Assembly: GCA_037976565.1 (NCBI GenBank)
Contig: CP137675.1
Location: 29,459,320-29,523,319, forward strand
Direction: 5' to 3'
Length of the DNA: 64,000 bases
Source: Mesocentrotus franciscanus
Lineage: Eukaryota > Echinodermata > Echinoidea > Camarodonta > Strongylocentrotidae
The position numbers were made by a program, and so were the translations under genes. Position 1 is the first letter of the stretch. Each line of letters starts with the position of its first letter. The notes beneath the pieces were generated by a model. It was not told the origin of the DNA and did no database searches. It saw only the letters and a list, made by a program, of their open reading frames with translations. Positions 46,301 to 59,460 of the stretch are shown here, in pieces.

Positions 46301-48693
46301 CTCTTGGCCAAACTAGTGCAGAGGGGCTTTAAATGAACCATTGTGAAAGAAAATTGCAAAGCTAAACTGACAAATTGCTAATTTTTGCACAAGAAAAAGT
46401 GATTTTATATTTCTGCGTTTCCAATGAAGAGGCTTTCATGATTAGTTAATATTAAATTGCTGTTATTTAAGAGCTGCACACCGTAAAGCATTGGAAATAG
46501 TCTCAAACCTTTCTGTGATTTTTGCTCTTTCTGCTCAATGTATATAGAGTATCATTCCTAGCATCTGGATCCAAAGATAATGTAAAAACGTCATTAAAGG
46601 AGACACTGCATACTGTTAAGGGTAGGAAGGGTAGGAAAGCTATAGATACCTCGTTGAAATACATGGTGACCTTCTTGCCTCTATATTCGGCTCTAGAGAG
46701 TTCTGGGTAGAACCCACTCCTCAGCAATTCAAAAGATGCTTCCTTAGGAATAAAACCGGTAACTAGCTTCACCTCGACCATGGCCATGTTGGAAAATCCA
46801 TCTTCACCGGTATACCTGTTAAAACGACAATACGTGTTATTGATAAGTGGGTGGGTTGGTTGATTGGTTGGTTGGTTGGTTGTTCGTTCGTCCGTTCATC
46901 AGTTAGCTAGCTAGTCAGTGGAATGGTTGGGGTTGGCTGACTTTGGTCGGTAGGTTATGTTTGGCGGTTTATACAAAAATAATAAATAAAAAGGCACATA
47001 ATCTTTGGTTAGTTAAGTTCGGTTTGTGGGTAAGTTTGATATGTCGGTTGATTACTTGAGTCTTTAGTTGGTTGACTTGTTGGTTAGTTGATATACTTTG
47101 CCGGTTGATTGATAGGCTGAAAGGTTGGTATGTTGGTAGAGTCTGGTTGGTTGATTAAGGTTGGTTGCTTGGTTCATTCATAAAATCATAGTTGATTGGT
47201 TGGTTGATAGGTTGATTTATTGGAGTTAGTTGAGAGTTGTATTGGTTTGTTGAAGTTGGTAGGTTCGCCGAGTTCTAAATAATTGTTTACTATTGTTTGT
47301 TTGGTGTTTAGGTTATTTGTTATGTTCTTGGGTGGGTAATAGTTGGTTGATTTGGTCGAAGTTGTTCGGTAAATCAAGTTGGCTGATTAATTTGTTTGTT
47401 TATTTGGTTGGACGGTCGGTCGTCGCGTCGGCTGATGGTTGGTAAGTTTGTTGGTTGGTTGGTTTATTTTAGTTGTTGTATGTTTAGTTGGTTGGCAGGT
47501 TGATTTCATGTCATGTTTTTTTCTCAGAAGTTACATAATTCCGAAGGATCGTATTTCCGAAAATGAAATAGTGTTCATATTTCAGAGAAATGAAATTTAC
47601 TTCGTAATTCTGGAAATGTATAACTCCAACAAACATCCAACCCAACCAAACAGTCTGTTACTTGACGAATTAATATTATCTTTGTATAATTGAAACTGAC
47701 GGGCAGGTTTGTCGAAATAACTGTTTCATCGATAAGACGAACGACATATTGATATATAATAGTAAAGTTAGTGTTAGATGATACAAACGAGTGAGTTGAT
47801 GAATGATGGAATAACAAGTCGATAAATTATTCGATTGATTGATTGTCGTTTTTATAGTGTGATGGCGGTAGATATGATTTCAGACTTTAATAAACGAAGG
47901 ACCGTTGTTATGTTGCACTTTAAATTCATATAAAATGATAATGTTTCCAACTTTATTTACCTCACACACACATTGAGATTAAAGCTAGCTAAGCAGGTGT
48001 CTGGTTGACTCGTCGGACCCACGTTAAAACTGATCTCGAAGGCTGGTTCGAGAGGGATAGCTGGATGAACGTTATATCGGATGATAACCTGTTAATTTTT
48101 TGAACAAAGAAAATGTAAGCAAAGAGAACTACGGTGTTAGAATTATCACTTACGGGAATGGAACAAGAATATCGAATAAAACGTCATTAAGTATGGGTAT
48201 TTACCCTAACATTTTGCGTTCTGCTTTCGGAGTTTGTTCGTTTTTCCGTTTGGTTATTTGTGTTATGTTGGTTATTTGTGTGTTATGTTTTTGTTTCTTA
48301 CGCGGGAACCGCTTTCAAAACTGGGGCTAGGCGAAATAATCCACTTATATGATTTGTAAACATGACAAAACTGTTCCGTGGATAGTGATAAAATGATGAA
48401 TATGCCTTTTAACTCTAAATATCTGTGTTTGCGGCAGTTGTAAATCGTTGCTCATTACGTTCTACAAGCTTCCACTAAGGCCAGATAGGCCAAAGCATGG
48501 GAAATATTTAAGAATACGTGTTTTCCCTACTGACCCTGCTAGGTATCAAAAGGCTGTATTAAATCATTATGATATTGAAGGAAGAAAGGATACTCGATGC
48601 TATATAATATATTAATGAACGTTTAATGCAAATTGAGCATACATTCATGTATGTATATGCGTTGTAGCAAACCTTGTCCGGTCCCTCCCTCAA

Positions 48694-48742
<49 letters not shown>

Positions 48743-51700
48743 TCCTCTCTCCCTTTTTTCTTGTCTTCCCATAGTTTCCTTAATTATAATCTCTAAATCA
48801 AATTCCATATTTTTTGATATTATTGGTCTTTTCGTGTTTTTTTTTGCATTGCCTCGGTTTCTTTTGTTTGTTCCCGTTACAGTCATGACCGACATCAAAT
48901 AAAATTAATAAGCTCTACCTGGAGAAGGGCACATCCTTCGCCAGTAGCGATGACGTCGATGGCCTTTGGGAGTTGGTCGAGGTCGGCCCTCTGGAGGACG
49001 AGGCGATTTCCATCATGGATGACGAATATTGAAAAAAACTCCTGGTAGCTGAACGCAATACCCAGGTTAGCCTTTCCGCCGAACGCAAGACGGGCATACT
49101 CGGCGAGGGCGTGGATGGCGACGACGGTGTCCTGGGAAAGATAGTGGTGCCGAAGAACATCTTGTATATTACACCCTGAATAGTTGCAGAATGTTCTTCT
49201 TTCGTTTCTTGGAATACCAATCACCATGAGGGAATCTCGTGACTATTAACTAAAAGTTATCTTACTTTGAGGGGTTTTATCTGCAGCCATTTATCTACAT
49301 AACTACTCTTTTAAAAATAAAGAAATATTCTCATAATAACTCTCCGAACAATGCTTCAAGTTTGTTTGTGATGTAAACTTTTGATCTCTACAGAAACCCC
49401 CCAGAAAAAAAACTTCTTTCTTTCAGCTGTACAGCTACAGTCTTTGTCAGGGGTATGATTGGGGCTTTTTACCCTGGAAGTGTGTTAAAACTTGTAAGAT
49501 TAGACATAGGTCCATTTAATTGTCGGGAGGGGGGCAGGGGGCAGTACGGTATTAAGTCCCAATGCAACGCAAGAACAATATGATACATATGCAACGCAAG
49601 AACAATATGATACAAAATGTTATGTTAAATATTGTGAATGAAATAAGGAGGGGAATATTGAAGTAGTCCTAACATTGTAAAAGTGCATTAAATCTCATCA
49701 GAATTTCCTCAAAAATGTTACCTGAGACGATTTAAAGCCTCCGTTAGGACCTTGCTGTGAGACGATCCACTTGGAGATAGCCGAGCCGCGGGATATGGCG
49801 TCATGACCATAAACTTTGATGTAGGTTAGGAGTACGTAAGCGGTCATCTCAATGCTGAGAGAGGAAGCGGTTGCACCATTGCGGTAACTACGCGATGCCG
49901 GGATCTGAGTTCGGCTGCTTACCCAGTATCTCACTCCATCTGTCAATATCAATTACAAGGGGAAAAGCTATATAAGTTTAGCAAAACGGTAGCAAAACCC
50001 AGGTGGTGTTTTTTCATATTCCAAAGGTGTTAAAGCGCATGATCGTTACTGGAGTCAAAAACACACCTTCAAAAAGCCCCACTTACAACAAAAAAAGTAT
50101 CTTCCACACTGGTAAAGCAAAAATCATCCCCATCTCTTTCGCAGTGACTTTTCTAAATCTGCAAAGGGGTATAATTATCCGTGAATATTTTGGGTCATCT
50201 ATATGTCATAGGCATATGCTAATTACGAACTGGTCTTTTCTCGCAAGCTGTTTTCTATGGATAATTAAACCATCCCCAAAGTACACGTACCTTCATTTTT
50301 GGCGACTGAGTCCAGGATTTCCAAAACTGTATTGACGTTGGGATCCTTAGCTATGCTCAGGGCGTAGGCGATGAGGGCGGCAGAGTATGTGTCTGTCAAA
50401 TCGTCGATAGAGTTGCGGAGACAGGACAACGCGTCTTGGATAGCCTGGGTCTGAAAGAGAATATCAAATCATTACAAAATCATTACTTCGGGAAATTAAA
50501 AAGACATGGTGCACTTTTATATTATTAGACACAAAGGTTATCATTAAAGGGACAGTTGAGTCCTTGTTTAAGACCGCAAATGCCTTCAAAGTGCATGGTT
50601 ATTGCTTTTATATTTTTTGACATTTCTAGTGCCCTTTTAAGACCTAAAACTACTATGAAGGTAATTTTAGACCCCAAAATGCGTGAAATTTATACTCTTT
50701 TCACACTTGTTTTGCTTAACCCCGTACTTTGCTTAACCTGTTGATTACTGAATTCTTTTCTTCCCATAGGCTTTGTACAGGGACTACCCGGTTCCAGTAG
50801 GCAACGGGTTAAAAGCCCCGTACTATCTTTAACCCCGGACTAACTTTTTTGGCTTTTCACACACGCTTTGTTAGTCCTGTACTATAAGGGCCTATCCCGG
50901 AATAAGAAAATTCATGCTGTTCTCACTGCAATTCGTTAGCCCCGTACTAGCTGTATAGCGTGAATATTCATTAATTCGCTCCATTGCGTAGTACCGGACT
51001 ATTTTTCGTTTCTGTTCTTATGCATTTGCTTGGCACCGCAATTGCGGAGTTATATCACCCCACAGTCGCGTCTACTGAGTGACACGGGCCCCGTAGGTCA
51101 GGGGCTATGGGCAGGCTAATGTACGCTACCGCGGAAGCTAATTTAACGAGTCTTTCCTCGGGTGTATACCGTGGTCGAAACTCCTCTTTTGTTAAGAAAA
51201 TATTGCAGCTGCTTGAAACTCAACTTGTTGAATGGCAAGTTTGGAAGACATTTCGGTGAAAACAGAAATTCATATAGCCTATATAAACACAGTTTCGATA
51301 GAAAAATATGAATGAAATTTAACGGCAAGAACCGACAGTCTAATACAAAACGCACAGATTCAAAATGGCGGTATGGCAAAGCTTGACCAACCTAGTTACA
51401 GTAACCGCGCATTACGTAATCGCCGAAACTGGTCTATTGCGGGTTAGCCCTGCTTTTTTGCAGGGCCAGCTAACCCCGTACTATAGGTGGAGCTAGCCCA
51501 CTTTGGGAAATACGTGTTTGAACAGAAATTGGCTAAGACCCCCTTTAACCCCACCTATAGTACGGTGAAAGATTAAATCCAATCACACCAATTCAGCTCC
51601 ACTTTAAAACGAATACGGTGACCGTTAATTTCGATTAATAACAACAATAATAATGATAAACGAAAAAGCAAACTAAAAGCCAACATTGGCATTGGCTGGA

Positions 51701-54700
51701 ATAAAACGTATAAGGCGCTATCTTGTTTTTTTAACGGCTGGTTCAAAATTATCGAATATTGTAGGGCCCCACAAATGTTACTTAAATGATTATATTTATG
51801 GATATTTCAGCCGTCTCTGAACCGATTTTTATCAAAGATGATTTTGTTAATTAAATTGTAAGCTCTCTCAAATTTGACACTCAGTTTTTATCTCACAAAA
51901 AAATATTTTGTGTAGCGCCCTCTATACCTAAACTCAACTATCTCTTTAAGTTTTTTTTTTTTAATTTGCGCTATTCCAAGTTTCCTTCTGGCCTATGGTT
52001 TTATCACTGGAACGTCTAACTCGTACGATACCATGTATTACTGAACTTTTTTATGGAACTGAATATAAATAAAGATACACTTTTAGTTGATTATTGTCCG
52101 ATTCAAGCACTAGTAGGGCTTATAGCTTGATACAATCATCAGATATGCTGACATTTTTAAATTTTATGATCGGTAACGTGTGGGTCAAACAAGCTTTGAC
52201 TTGTACAAATGAGGGAAAATCATGTATAGCTGAAGATCAGAATTGTTATATTTTATATAGTTATGACAATCTGTGAAAATAGAACTTACAACTAGTTTGG
52301 ATGCCTTTCTCCTTTCTAATACATTTTTAAAGAAACTCTGCACGATATTTTGGTTTTTTTACAGAGCATGCAGAACTCGGAAATGGCTTTTAATAAGAAA
52401 TCTACTCCGCCCTTTTATTACTCTCTAAAAAAACTCAATTAGTGAAAAACTACAGGACTTTCAGGAAATGTGCAAAGGACCATACCTTTAAAAATCGTTT
52501 GCCACAAAATTATGCAATATGCCAGGTGTGGATTAATGAATAAAAATGCCACAAAAAATCTCATCTGTTCAAAACTGCTTTCGAGAAATTTCACTTTTAT
52601 TTTGTATTTTGTCTCATTTGGTGTATTTTCATTTTCTTACGTGTCTTCTAATTTCAGCCATGATCAAATGCATTATTCATGTTCTTCATGTGGCGTCGTC
52701 GTTTTCTTATACTGCAGGTTTAATTGCACTTGCAATCATTGGTTCTACTTTCTAGTCAAGACGGTGGATGCACCATACGGCTTAATTCGAATCATCGGAT
52801 CATCGCGTCCGGTTGTGTGGTTGCGCAACACAACCTTTCGTCCAACGGAAGCGGAAGATGACGCGACCTTTCGTAGATTGCTGTAGGGCTTTCACAAAGT
52901 GTCAGGTAAATTGGACCAGACCATTATACATGAGAGGGGTTTATATCACAAACATTACCCCAGACATTTCGCGAATAAAGGGGCATGTTTTCACAAAAGG
53001 TCGTGTAGCTCCACCACCCGACCCGACGCAATGCCCGATGATTTGAAGTAAGCCCACCATACGTACTTCCTTAGGCTGCTGGGCTTCCAGTAAGCTGACG
53101 ACTATGAACGCTGTCAATGTCACCTCATCATTCACTCCACCCTGAAAAGAAGTCAAGAGAAGACGATTTGAAAAAATATCTTGGTAGATAATTATATGAA
53201 TTTAGCTCTTTGCAGCAATTAAGAGATTAATTAATAAGTGAATCAACGAAAATCAGAAGACGGGAGGGAACATTGCAAATTCTATAACCAGGGTGATAGC
53301 AGTGAATTAAACCGTTAAACGAAAAAAGACACGTTTACTATACAGCTAAATATTTTTGGATCAACATGCTCGTGATGTATTAATGTTGATCCCATAATTG
53401 TGTTTTTATGAGCTGCAATTACATTAAACAGAGTTGGTGTTACTTAATTTAACATACATAGCGTGCAAAGACAGAAGTCTCTGATACATTTATATACGAC
53501 TGCCAAGCCACTGAGTTTTTACTATTTATATAGTACTACATAAGTGTAAGCATATATACTAATGAACATGGCTACGCCAGTAGCTAATGGGGAAGTCCAC
53601 CCTGATATCAACTTGGTTTTCATAAAAGCGAAAAATGAGAAAAAACAATTTTTTTTCGTACAGGGCAAATGGGAGGTGACCTCACGAGATACGTCACAGC
53701 GTTACTAATTTGTGTTTGATTGATCGCACCTTCCAAAATGCATAACTTGCTTATATCTAATCGGTCTTCGTCAAACTTTTAGTGACCTCTTTCTCTCATG
53801 ATTCTGCTTCTATTAAAACCAACTTAATGTCAGGGTGGACGTCCGCTTTAATATACCTGCATCTCTTTGTGAATAACGCGACCCTTGACCGGAAACACCC
53901 ATTCGTTTCTTGTCCGAGGGTGTTGTACAGCCAATTAATACTGACGTCAAGGTCATTTGTATCGATGGAAATGAATTGACTGGCCTGAGCGAAGGAGCGA
54001 ATCACATAGGCTGTCAGCCATGCACTTCCTAATGGGTCCCTGTTACCAAACGCCGAGTAAGACCCGTTACTACGGCGGTAGTTGAGCTGTTTCTGGTACC
54101 CTCTCTGGAAATTATGAAAACGGGGGAAAAGGTGTAAAACAAGTACATAGATGTTCAACTTTTACGAGCTTACTTATTTTCTTTTTGGCTCTTTCTTCTT
54201 CTTCTTCTTCTTCTTCTTCTTCTTCTTCTCCATTATCGTCGTCTTCTTCATTGTTTTTCTTCATTTTTGTACTGCTACATCTTCTCCGCCTCCTTCTTGA
54301 ATCACGTAGTTCCTTTAACTTCCGTTGTTTTACTCATGTATTTGTTTGCAATAACGGATACTCTTTGTTTGATTGTAGGCATCGTAGGTTCAACACACAT
54401 TAATTAAGCCATTATATAAATGGTTATAATTTTCTTATGAATGAACGTAATATCTCACCATCGAGGTGTTTACAGCTTACTAATCATGAATATGAGTTTA
54501 GTTATGATCTCTGTTTAAGGAGGATGCGAAAGTTAATGTGATTTGATTAGCAAGTGGCGCTTGTAAAATGGCGACTGGCTGAAATGCTCTCCATGGAGTG
54601 GCGAATGTGCATACATTGTGTGCGAGTAAGCATGAATCCGATGACCGGGGTAATAATATATATATCTGTAAAGCGCATTGAGAGGGCCTGCGGTCCTGAA

Positions 54701-57700
54701 ATGCGCGTTATAAGGTCGAACTATTATTATTCTTATTAATGCATGAAGTAAACAGGTTATGTGTGATGCTACATGTAGGTCCACTAACCCGTGAAACAAC
54801 CCCTAATGCCTAGGTCACATTTGCTCTACGGCTAGGATACGGCGGCCGTACGCCCCCGAAATCGACAGATACTTTCGGCGGCCGCAGAGAATCTGCGGTG
54901 GTCTCAGGGTCTCCCTAGAGCGTATCCCTATCTTTACAGGCAGTACGGATCGCCGTGGGATTATAACGCGGAGTTTTCACTTCTAAGTTCGCCGTAGCGA
55001 TAAGACACGCCGTAGCCATGCCGTAGAGGGGTTCCACGGTGACCATACGTCGGGCGTACGGTGGCCTTGCGTTTGCCGTGTGGCTGCCCTAGGGTCTTAT
55101 GAATTACAATTGACTTTTGCAGAACCCCAAAAAATTGCGGCGGCCGCAGGAATTCCACGGGCGCCCGAGGGCAGCCTTATAAGGCGGCCCTACGAGGCCT
55201 GTACGGTGACCTTGCGGTATGGCCCACGTACAAGGCCCACGTACGTATCCCGTAAGCTCGCCGCGCGCCATTCGTACTGCCCCCGTGGCTGTCTGCGCCA
55301 TGAGTGGAGCAGGTATGAAGCGGTAGCGTCAGTCTAGCCGCACGGTCGCTGTATGGTCCCTATGCGGGCGCCTTGGTATTTGTCAAAAACCTACGGCCGT
55401 CGCAGGGACGCCCTAATGCAGCCGTGCGTCATCACTTCACAGGCCGTACGTCAGCCGCAGATTTTCTGTCTCCACTAATTAAAAATACGCCGTGCGGATG
55501 CCCTATCATAATTATGTGACCGATACCGTATGTGACCGGCGGCCCTATAATTGCTCTTTGCCGTAGATATTTTAGAACGCACGGCCGCTGTGGCAAATGT
55601 GACCAATAATGCCTGGATTACATTTGCCCCGGGTGCCGTACGATGAATTAGTCTACGATTTTTCGTGCGATTTTAGGGGCATCGTAGGAGGCTACGGGCT
55701 ACGATGTTCGGCTTTACATTATCTACGAGCATCGTGCCATTTCTTGTATTGGCCCTCGGGGGCAGGCCGGGGCAAATCCTACAGAGGCTGATCGGAGATT
55801 GTACGGATATCGTGCAATTTCAATGCAGTAGCCGTGCAGTTTTCGCAGCCTCCGCACGGAAATCGTGCAGAGCCCGTGCAGCTTCCGTGCAAAGGTTGCG
55901 CGGGAAGGCGCGGTGACCGTGCAGCCGCCGTGCCGTTTTTAAGCGTTTTTTTTTTGGTTTTGCTGCACGATTTTGCTGCACGATCAGCGCGAGTCCTCCG
56001 CGCGATGCCCGTGCGGGGATTGTGCAATGACACCTACGACATGTTTACGGACTACGGGCTTACGATTTTTCTTTTTTTTTTAACTTCTCAAGATACAAAA
56101 TCGTAGAGGCCGTGGAGCCCGTGAATTCGTACGAAAATCTCACGGCCGCCTCCTGCCTCCGTACGGAGGCCGCACGGAAAAGGGGATACGGGCAGGATAC
56201 GGGCTCCGTAGACTAATCGCAGGCCAAATGTAATCCAGGCATTAGGCATTAGGAACAAACACGACATACAATTAAATCCAGAATTCTGTCCTGCAGACTT
56301 GCGATTAATATCAAATTGCGATCGCTCTGAACCAATCGTTCTGTTTGTTAGATCATCAGACCCTGATATGATTACCGCCATAACCAATTGCCAGTGGGTA
56401 CATTGTGTCCGAGTTTGGATCTGCTCATAGTCTTTCAGAATGATGATTGTTCACTGACGTGGTACACTAAAATTACCCTCATGTTTGACAATGCTTTGTT
56501 GACTTGTGATTGGTCAGATTGGTTGGTCGCTTTGAGGTACTGGAGCGCGTAGATGTTTGGTACAAACCCGATCATGTTCTGCTCACCGCATCCGGACGGG
56601 ATCCTGAGCAGTCTGTCGATGTTCGTCAGACTATTGCCGAGAATGTCCCCTAGGTTAGATGAATAGAAGGAGATGCCGATTATTAAATGGAAAAGACTTG
56701 GTTATATTAGTACCAATCATGTGGTTTCCTCAATAGTGGATTTGAACATAGTCTATAGCCCTGGGAGCCGGAGGGTAATGGGGTACTTCAGCACCGGGTC
56801 CCCTAAAGAAAATCAGTGCTGCTATGTTGCGACAGGGAATGGTGAAAACGAATTTCTGAGTGAAAAGACACCAAAAAACTTGGATATTTATATATTCTTA
56901 TGCTTTATTGTGTTACTGTAAATCTGTTAAATCATTACTTCGATTATCAGGTAGCCTAGGTCTAGTTAATACAAATCATCAAGCGCGTATGGATATAAAC
57001 CACCTCGTAGATACTATCTGCGCATTTGTACGAAATTGTGTAAACCCACCGAGATGAATACTGAATACTAGACCAGTTCGTAGATAGCACGTGGTACAAA
57101 TGGCCCCTGAAATAAAAAGAATGCCTACATCCGTGTATCGTAGGATGTACCATCGGTGCATAATTGAATAATGATTACATAATTTTCATGGACAAATCAT
57201 TATTCAATTATGCATCGATGGTACATCCTACGATACACGGATGTGGGTATTCTTTTCATTTCAGGGGCCATTTGTACCACGTGCTATCTACGAACTGGTC
57301 TATTATCAAATTCTAGTGAAATATATCGAATAGTAGACGGCCTAGTAGATCAGAAAAGTTCTTTAAATACCTGACATGTAGATAGTAACTCTGCCTGAGT
57401 CCGTTACATACTCCACCGGAACTGAGATCTCAAATTTATGTCTGAAAGTGCCATCCTCCCTGTCTATAAAGTAGGGGATAATAGTAATTTTTAAATAACA
57501 TTAATTTAACAACAACAAGAAGAAGAAAAATGACCTTAATAACGGTACTACTGATTTTATAATGATAATGCTTATAATACTCATTTGAATAGAAAAAAAA
57601 AATAGAATGTGTTGAAAATAAATACTACTACTTAATATGCTTATAATTATAATGATGATGATAATAATAATAATAAAAATGGTAATAATAATAGTATTAA

Positions 57701-59429
57701 TAATAAATACATGAATTTCATATTGCTCAAGCAATTGTTGACCAAGCTGACCAAAGTTGCTAAAAAAAAAACATGAAAAGAAATTCCCCGCGATACCCAT
57801 TTACTATACCTGTGTTTAGCGTGCGAAATTTTGATCAAAGTGTTGTCAAAGGATAAAAGAAACAGTGTTATTGGTTTTGCACTGATTAGGAGGATGCATA
57901 TTATGCGACAGATTACAATTCGTCACTATAGCCAGATTTTGTCAAAAATGATCACATGACCAATGAGTGCTTACCTTTTGGACAGAAGTACAAACTGAGT
58001 GATTCCTCCACTTCTTCTCCTTCAGGCTGTAAGGAAACAATCAAGCAATTAGAGGGAACAATGATAGCAAACTGGGTGGAAGTAAAAAAAAAGTTCAGTA
58101 GCGAGTTTTAAAAAATATCCAATGTTATACCTCAGTCACGCCACCAGACTGACTCCAAACCGACCGATTCTTGGCCATTTTAGATAATATTAATGTTTGA
58201 TTGGTCTGTTGTCGGTCTGGTTTGTGAGACTAGGATCGCCATTTTAATTTGCGAGTAATTCAGATGCGCATGAATTGTTGCGTCACTGCCTGCGCTGTGC
58301 GCTCACCTCATGTTGACATGGGCGCCATTTTAAATTACGAGTAAACAGCTTGTTTACTCGTAATTTAAAATGGCGCCAATGTCAGCACATGCGCACTTTT
58401 GTAACCATGAAAGTGTGTATTATACGATGCATAGAAATGGTATCCATCAAAGTACAATATTTGGAGGACACAACAACATGGCAATTCAGTTTAATGCAGC
58501 GTTACTTTGGTCTAAAAGGCTACCATTATTTTTTCACCGAAAGGGATCTCATGAAACTTGAAAAAGGAGATGATAGATGATAAGGCGAAATCTAATGAAC
58601 CACTTCGGAAAAACTATCTGCGAATGGGCAGATATAGGTAATTTGTATTAAAAAAAACTGTAAAACCCATCGAGACGACTGCTAGATACGTCTTCATAAA
58701 CGTTATGTAATAATTATTCATGTATGCACCGATGGTACATTTGTGATGCACAGGTGGAAGTATTATTTTCAAGAGGGCAAACAAAAAAGTATATGATCAT
58801 TCTAAAATGAACAAATTGGGACGTCTTCATGTATAACAGATCTGTGTTTATTTGGGAGCCATTTGTACAGGTGCTGTCTCCGAAGTGACTTATTTACAGA
58901 AATCAAACAACACTTAAATTAAAAAAAAAAAGATATTCAGTGTTTATACCAGGAATAAAATCAAAAGTAGTAGAATGATGAGGATTGCAAATCCTGTTAG
59001 TTCCCAAACACTTGTCAAACTATATTTCGATAAAAAAAATAAGTATTAAGGTTTCATTTAACAACAGCGTATGGATCTATCAAAAAGCCTATGAATAATT
59101 GGGAATTTCGTTCAAAGATTAAACAGATTACCAGCATAATGACAAACAAAGAACATACAATATGAATACATTTCAAAATAAATATGGTATTCCACAAGAA
59201 ATTCACGGAGATGCATGGATGAAATGAATTTCATTATTTGGGATAGCTGGCATTGTGCAAGTCTAGTAAAAGCATTCTTCCTGCTCTACTGGCTGGCGCA
59301 TCGAACATGGCGTGTAGACAATTAAATAAAACGTGCGGTAATCTACAAAAAAGGGACAGGAATCGGTAGCCTAACATGATATCATTATCCCCCCTTTTGT
59401 TTCTTTTTTTTTTTTAAGAAGAAGAAGAA

Positions 59430-59460
<31 letters not shown>

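Noticed and set aside
48915..49220. Alternative 101-codon minus frame over an A2M-like exon
   Set aside because: It is the shadow of the true frame ([19 protein letters not shown]), which aligns with A2M and has matching splice phases.
53796..54158. Reading the A2M-like exon straight through as ...[14 protein letters not shown]
   Set aside because: It superficially resembles human A2M NGCFRSSGSL, but that frame ends in the wrong splice phase and would hit a stop in the next exon. The shifted frame gives the conserved RVIHKEMQ and phase 0.
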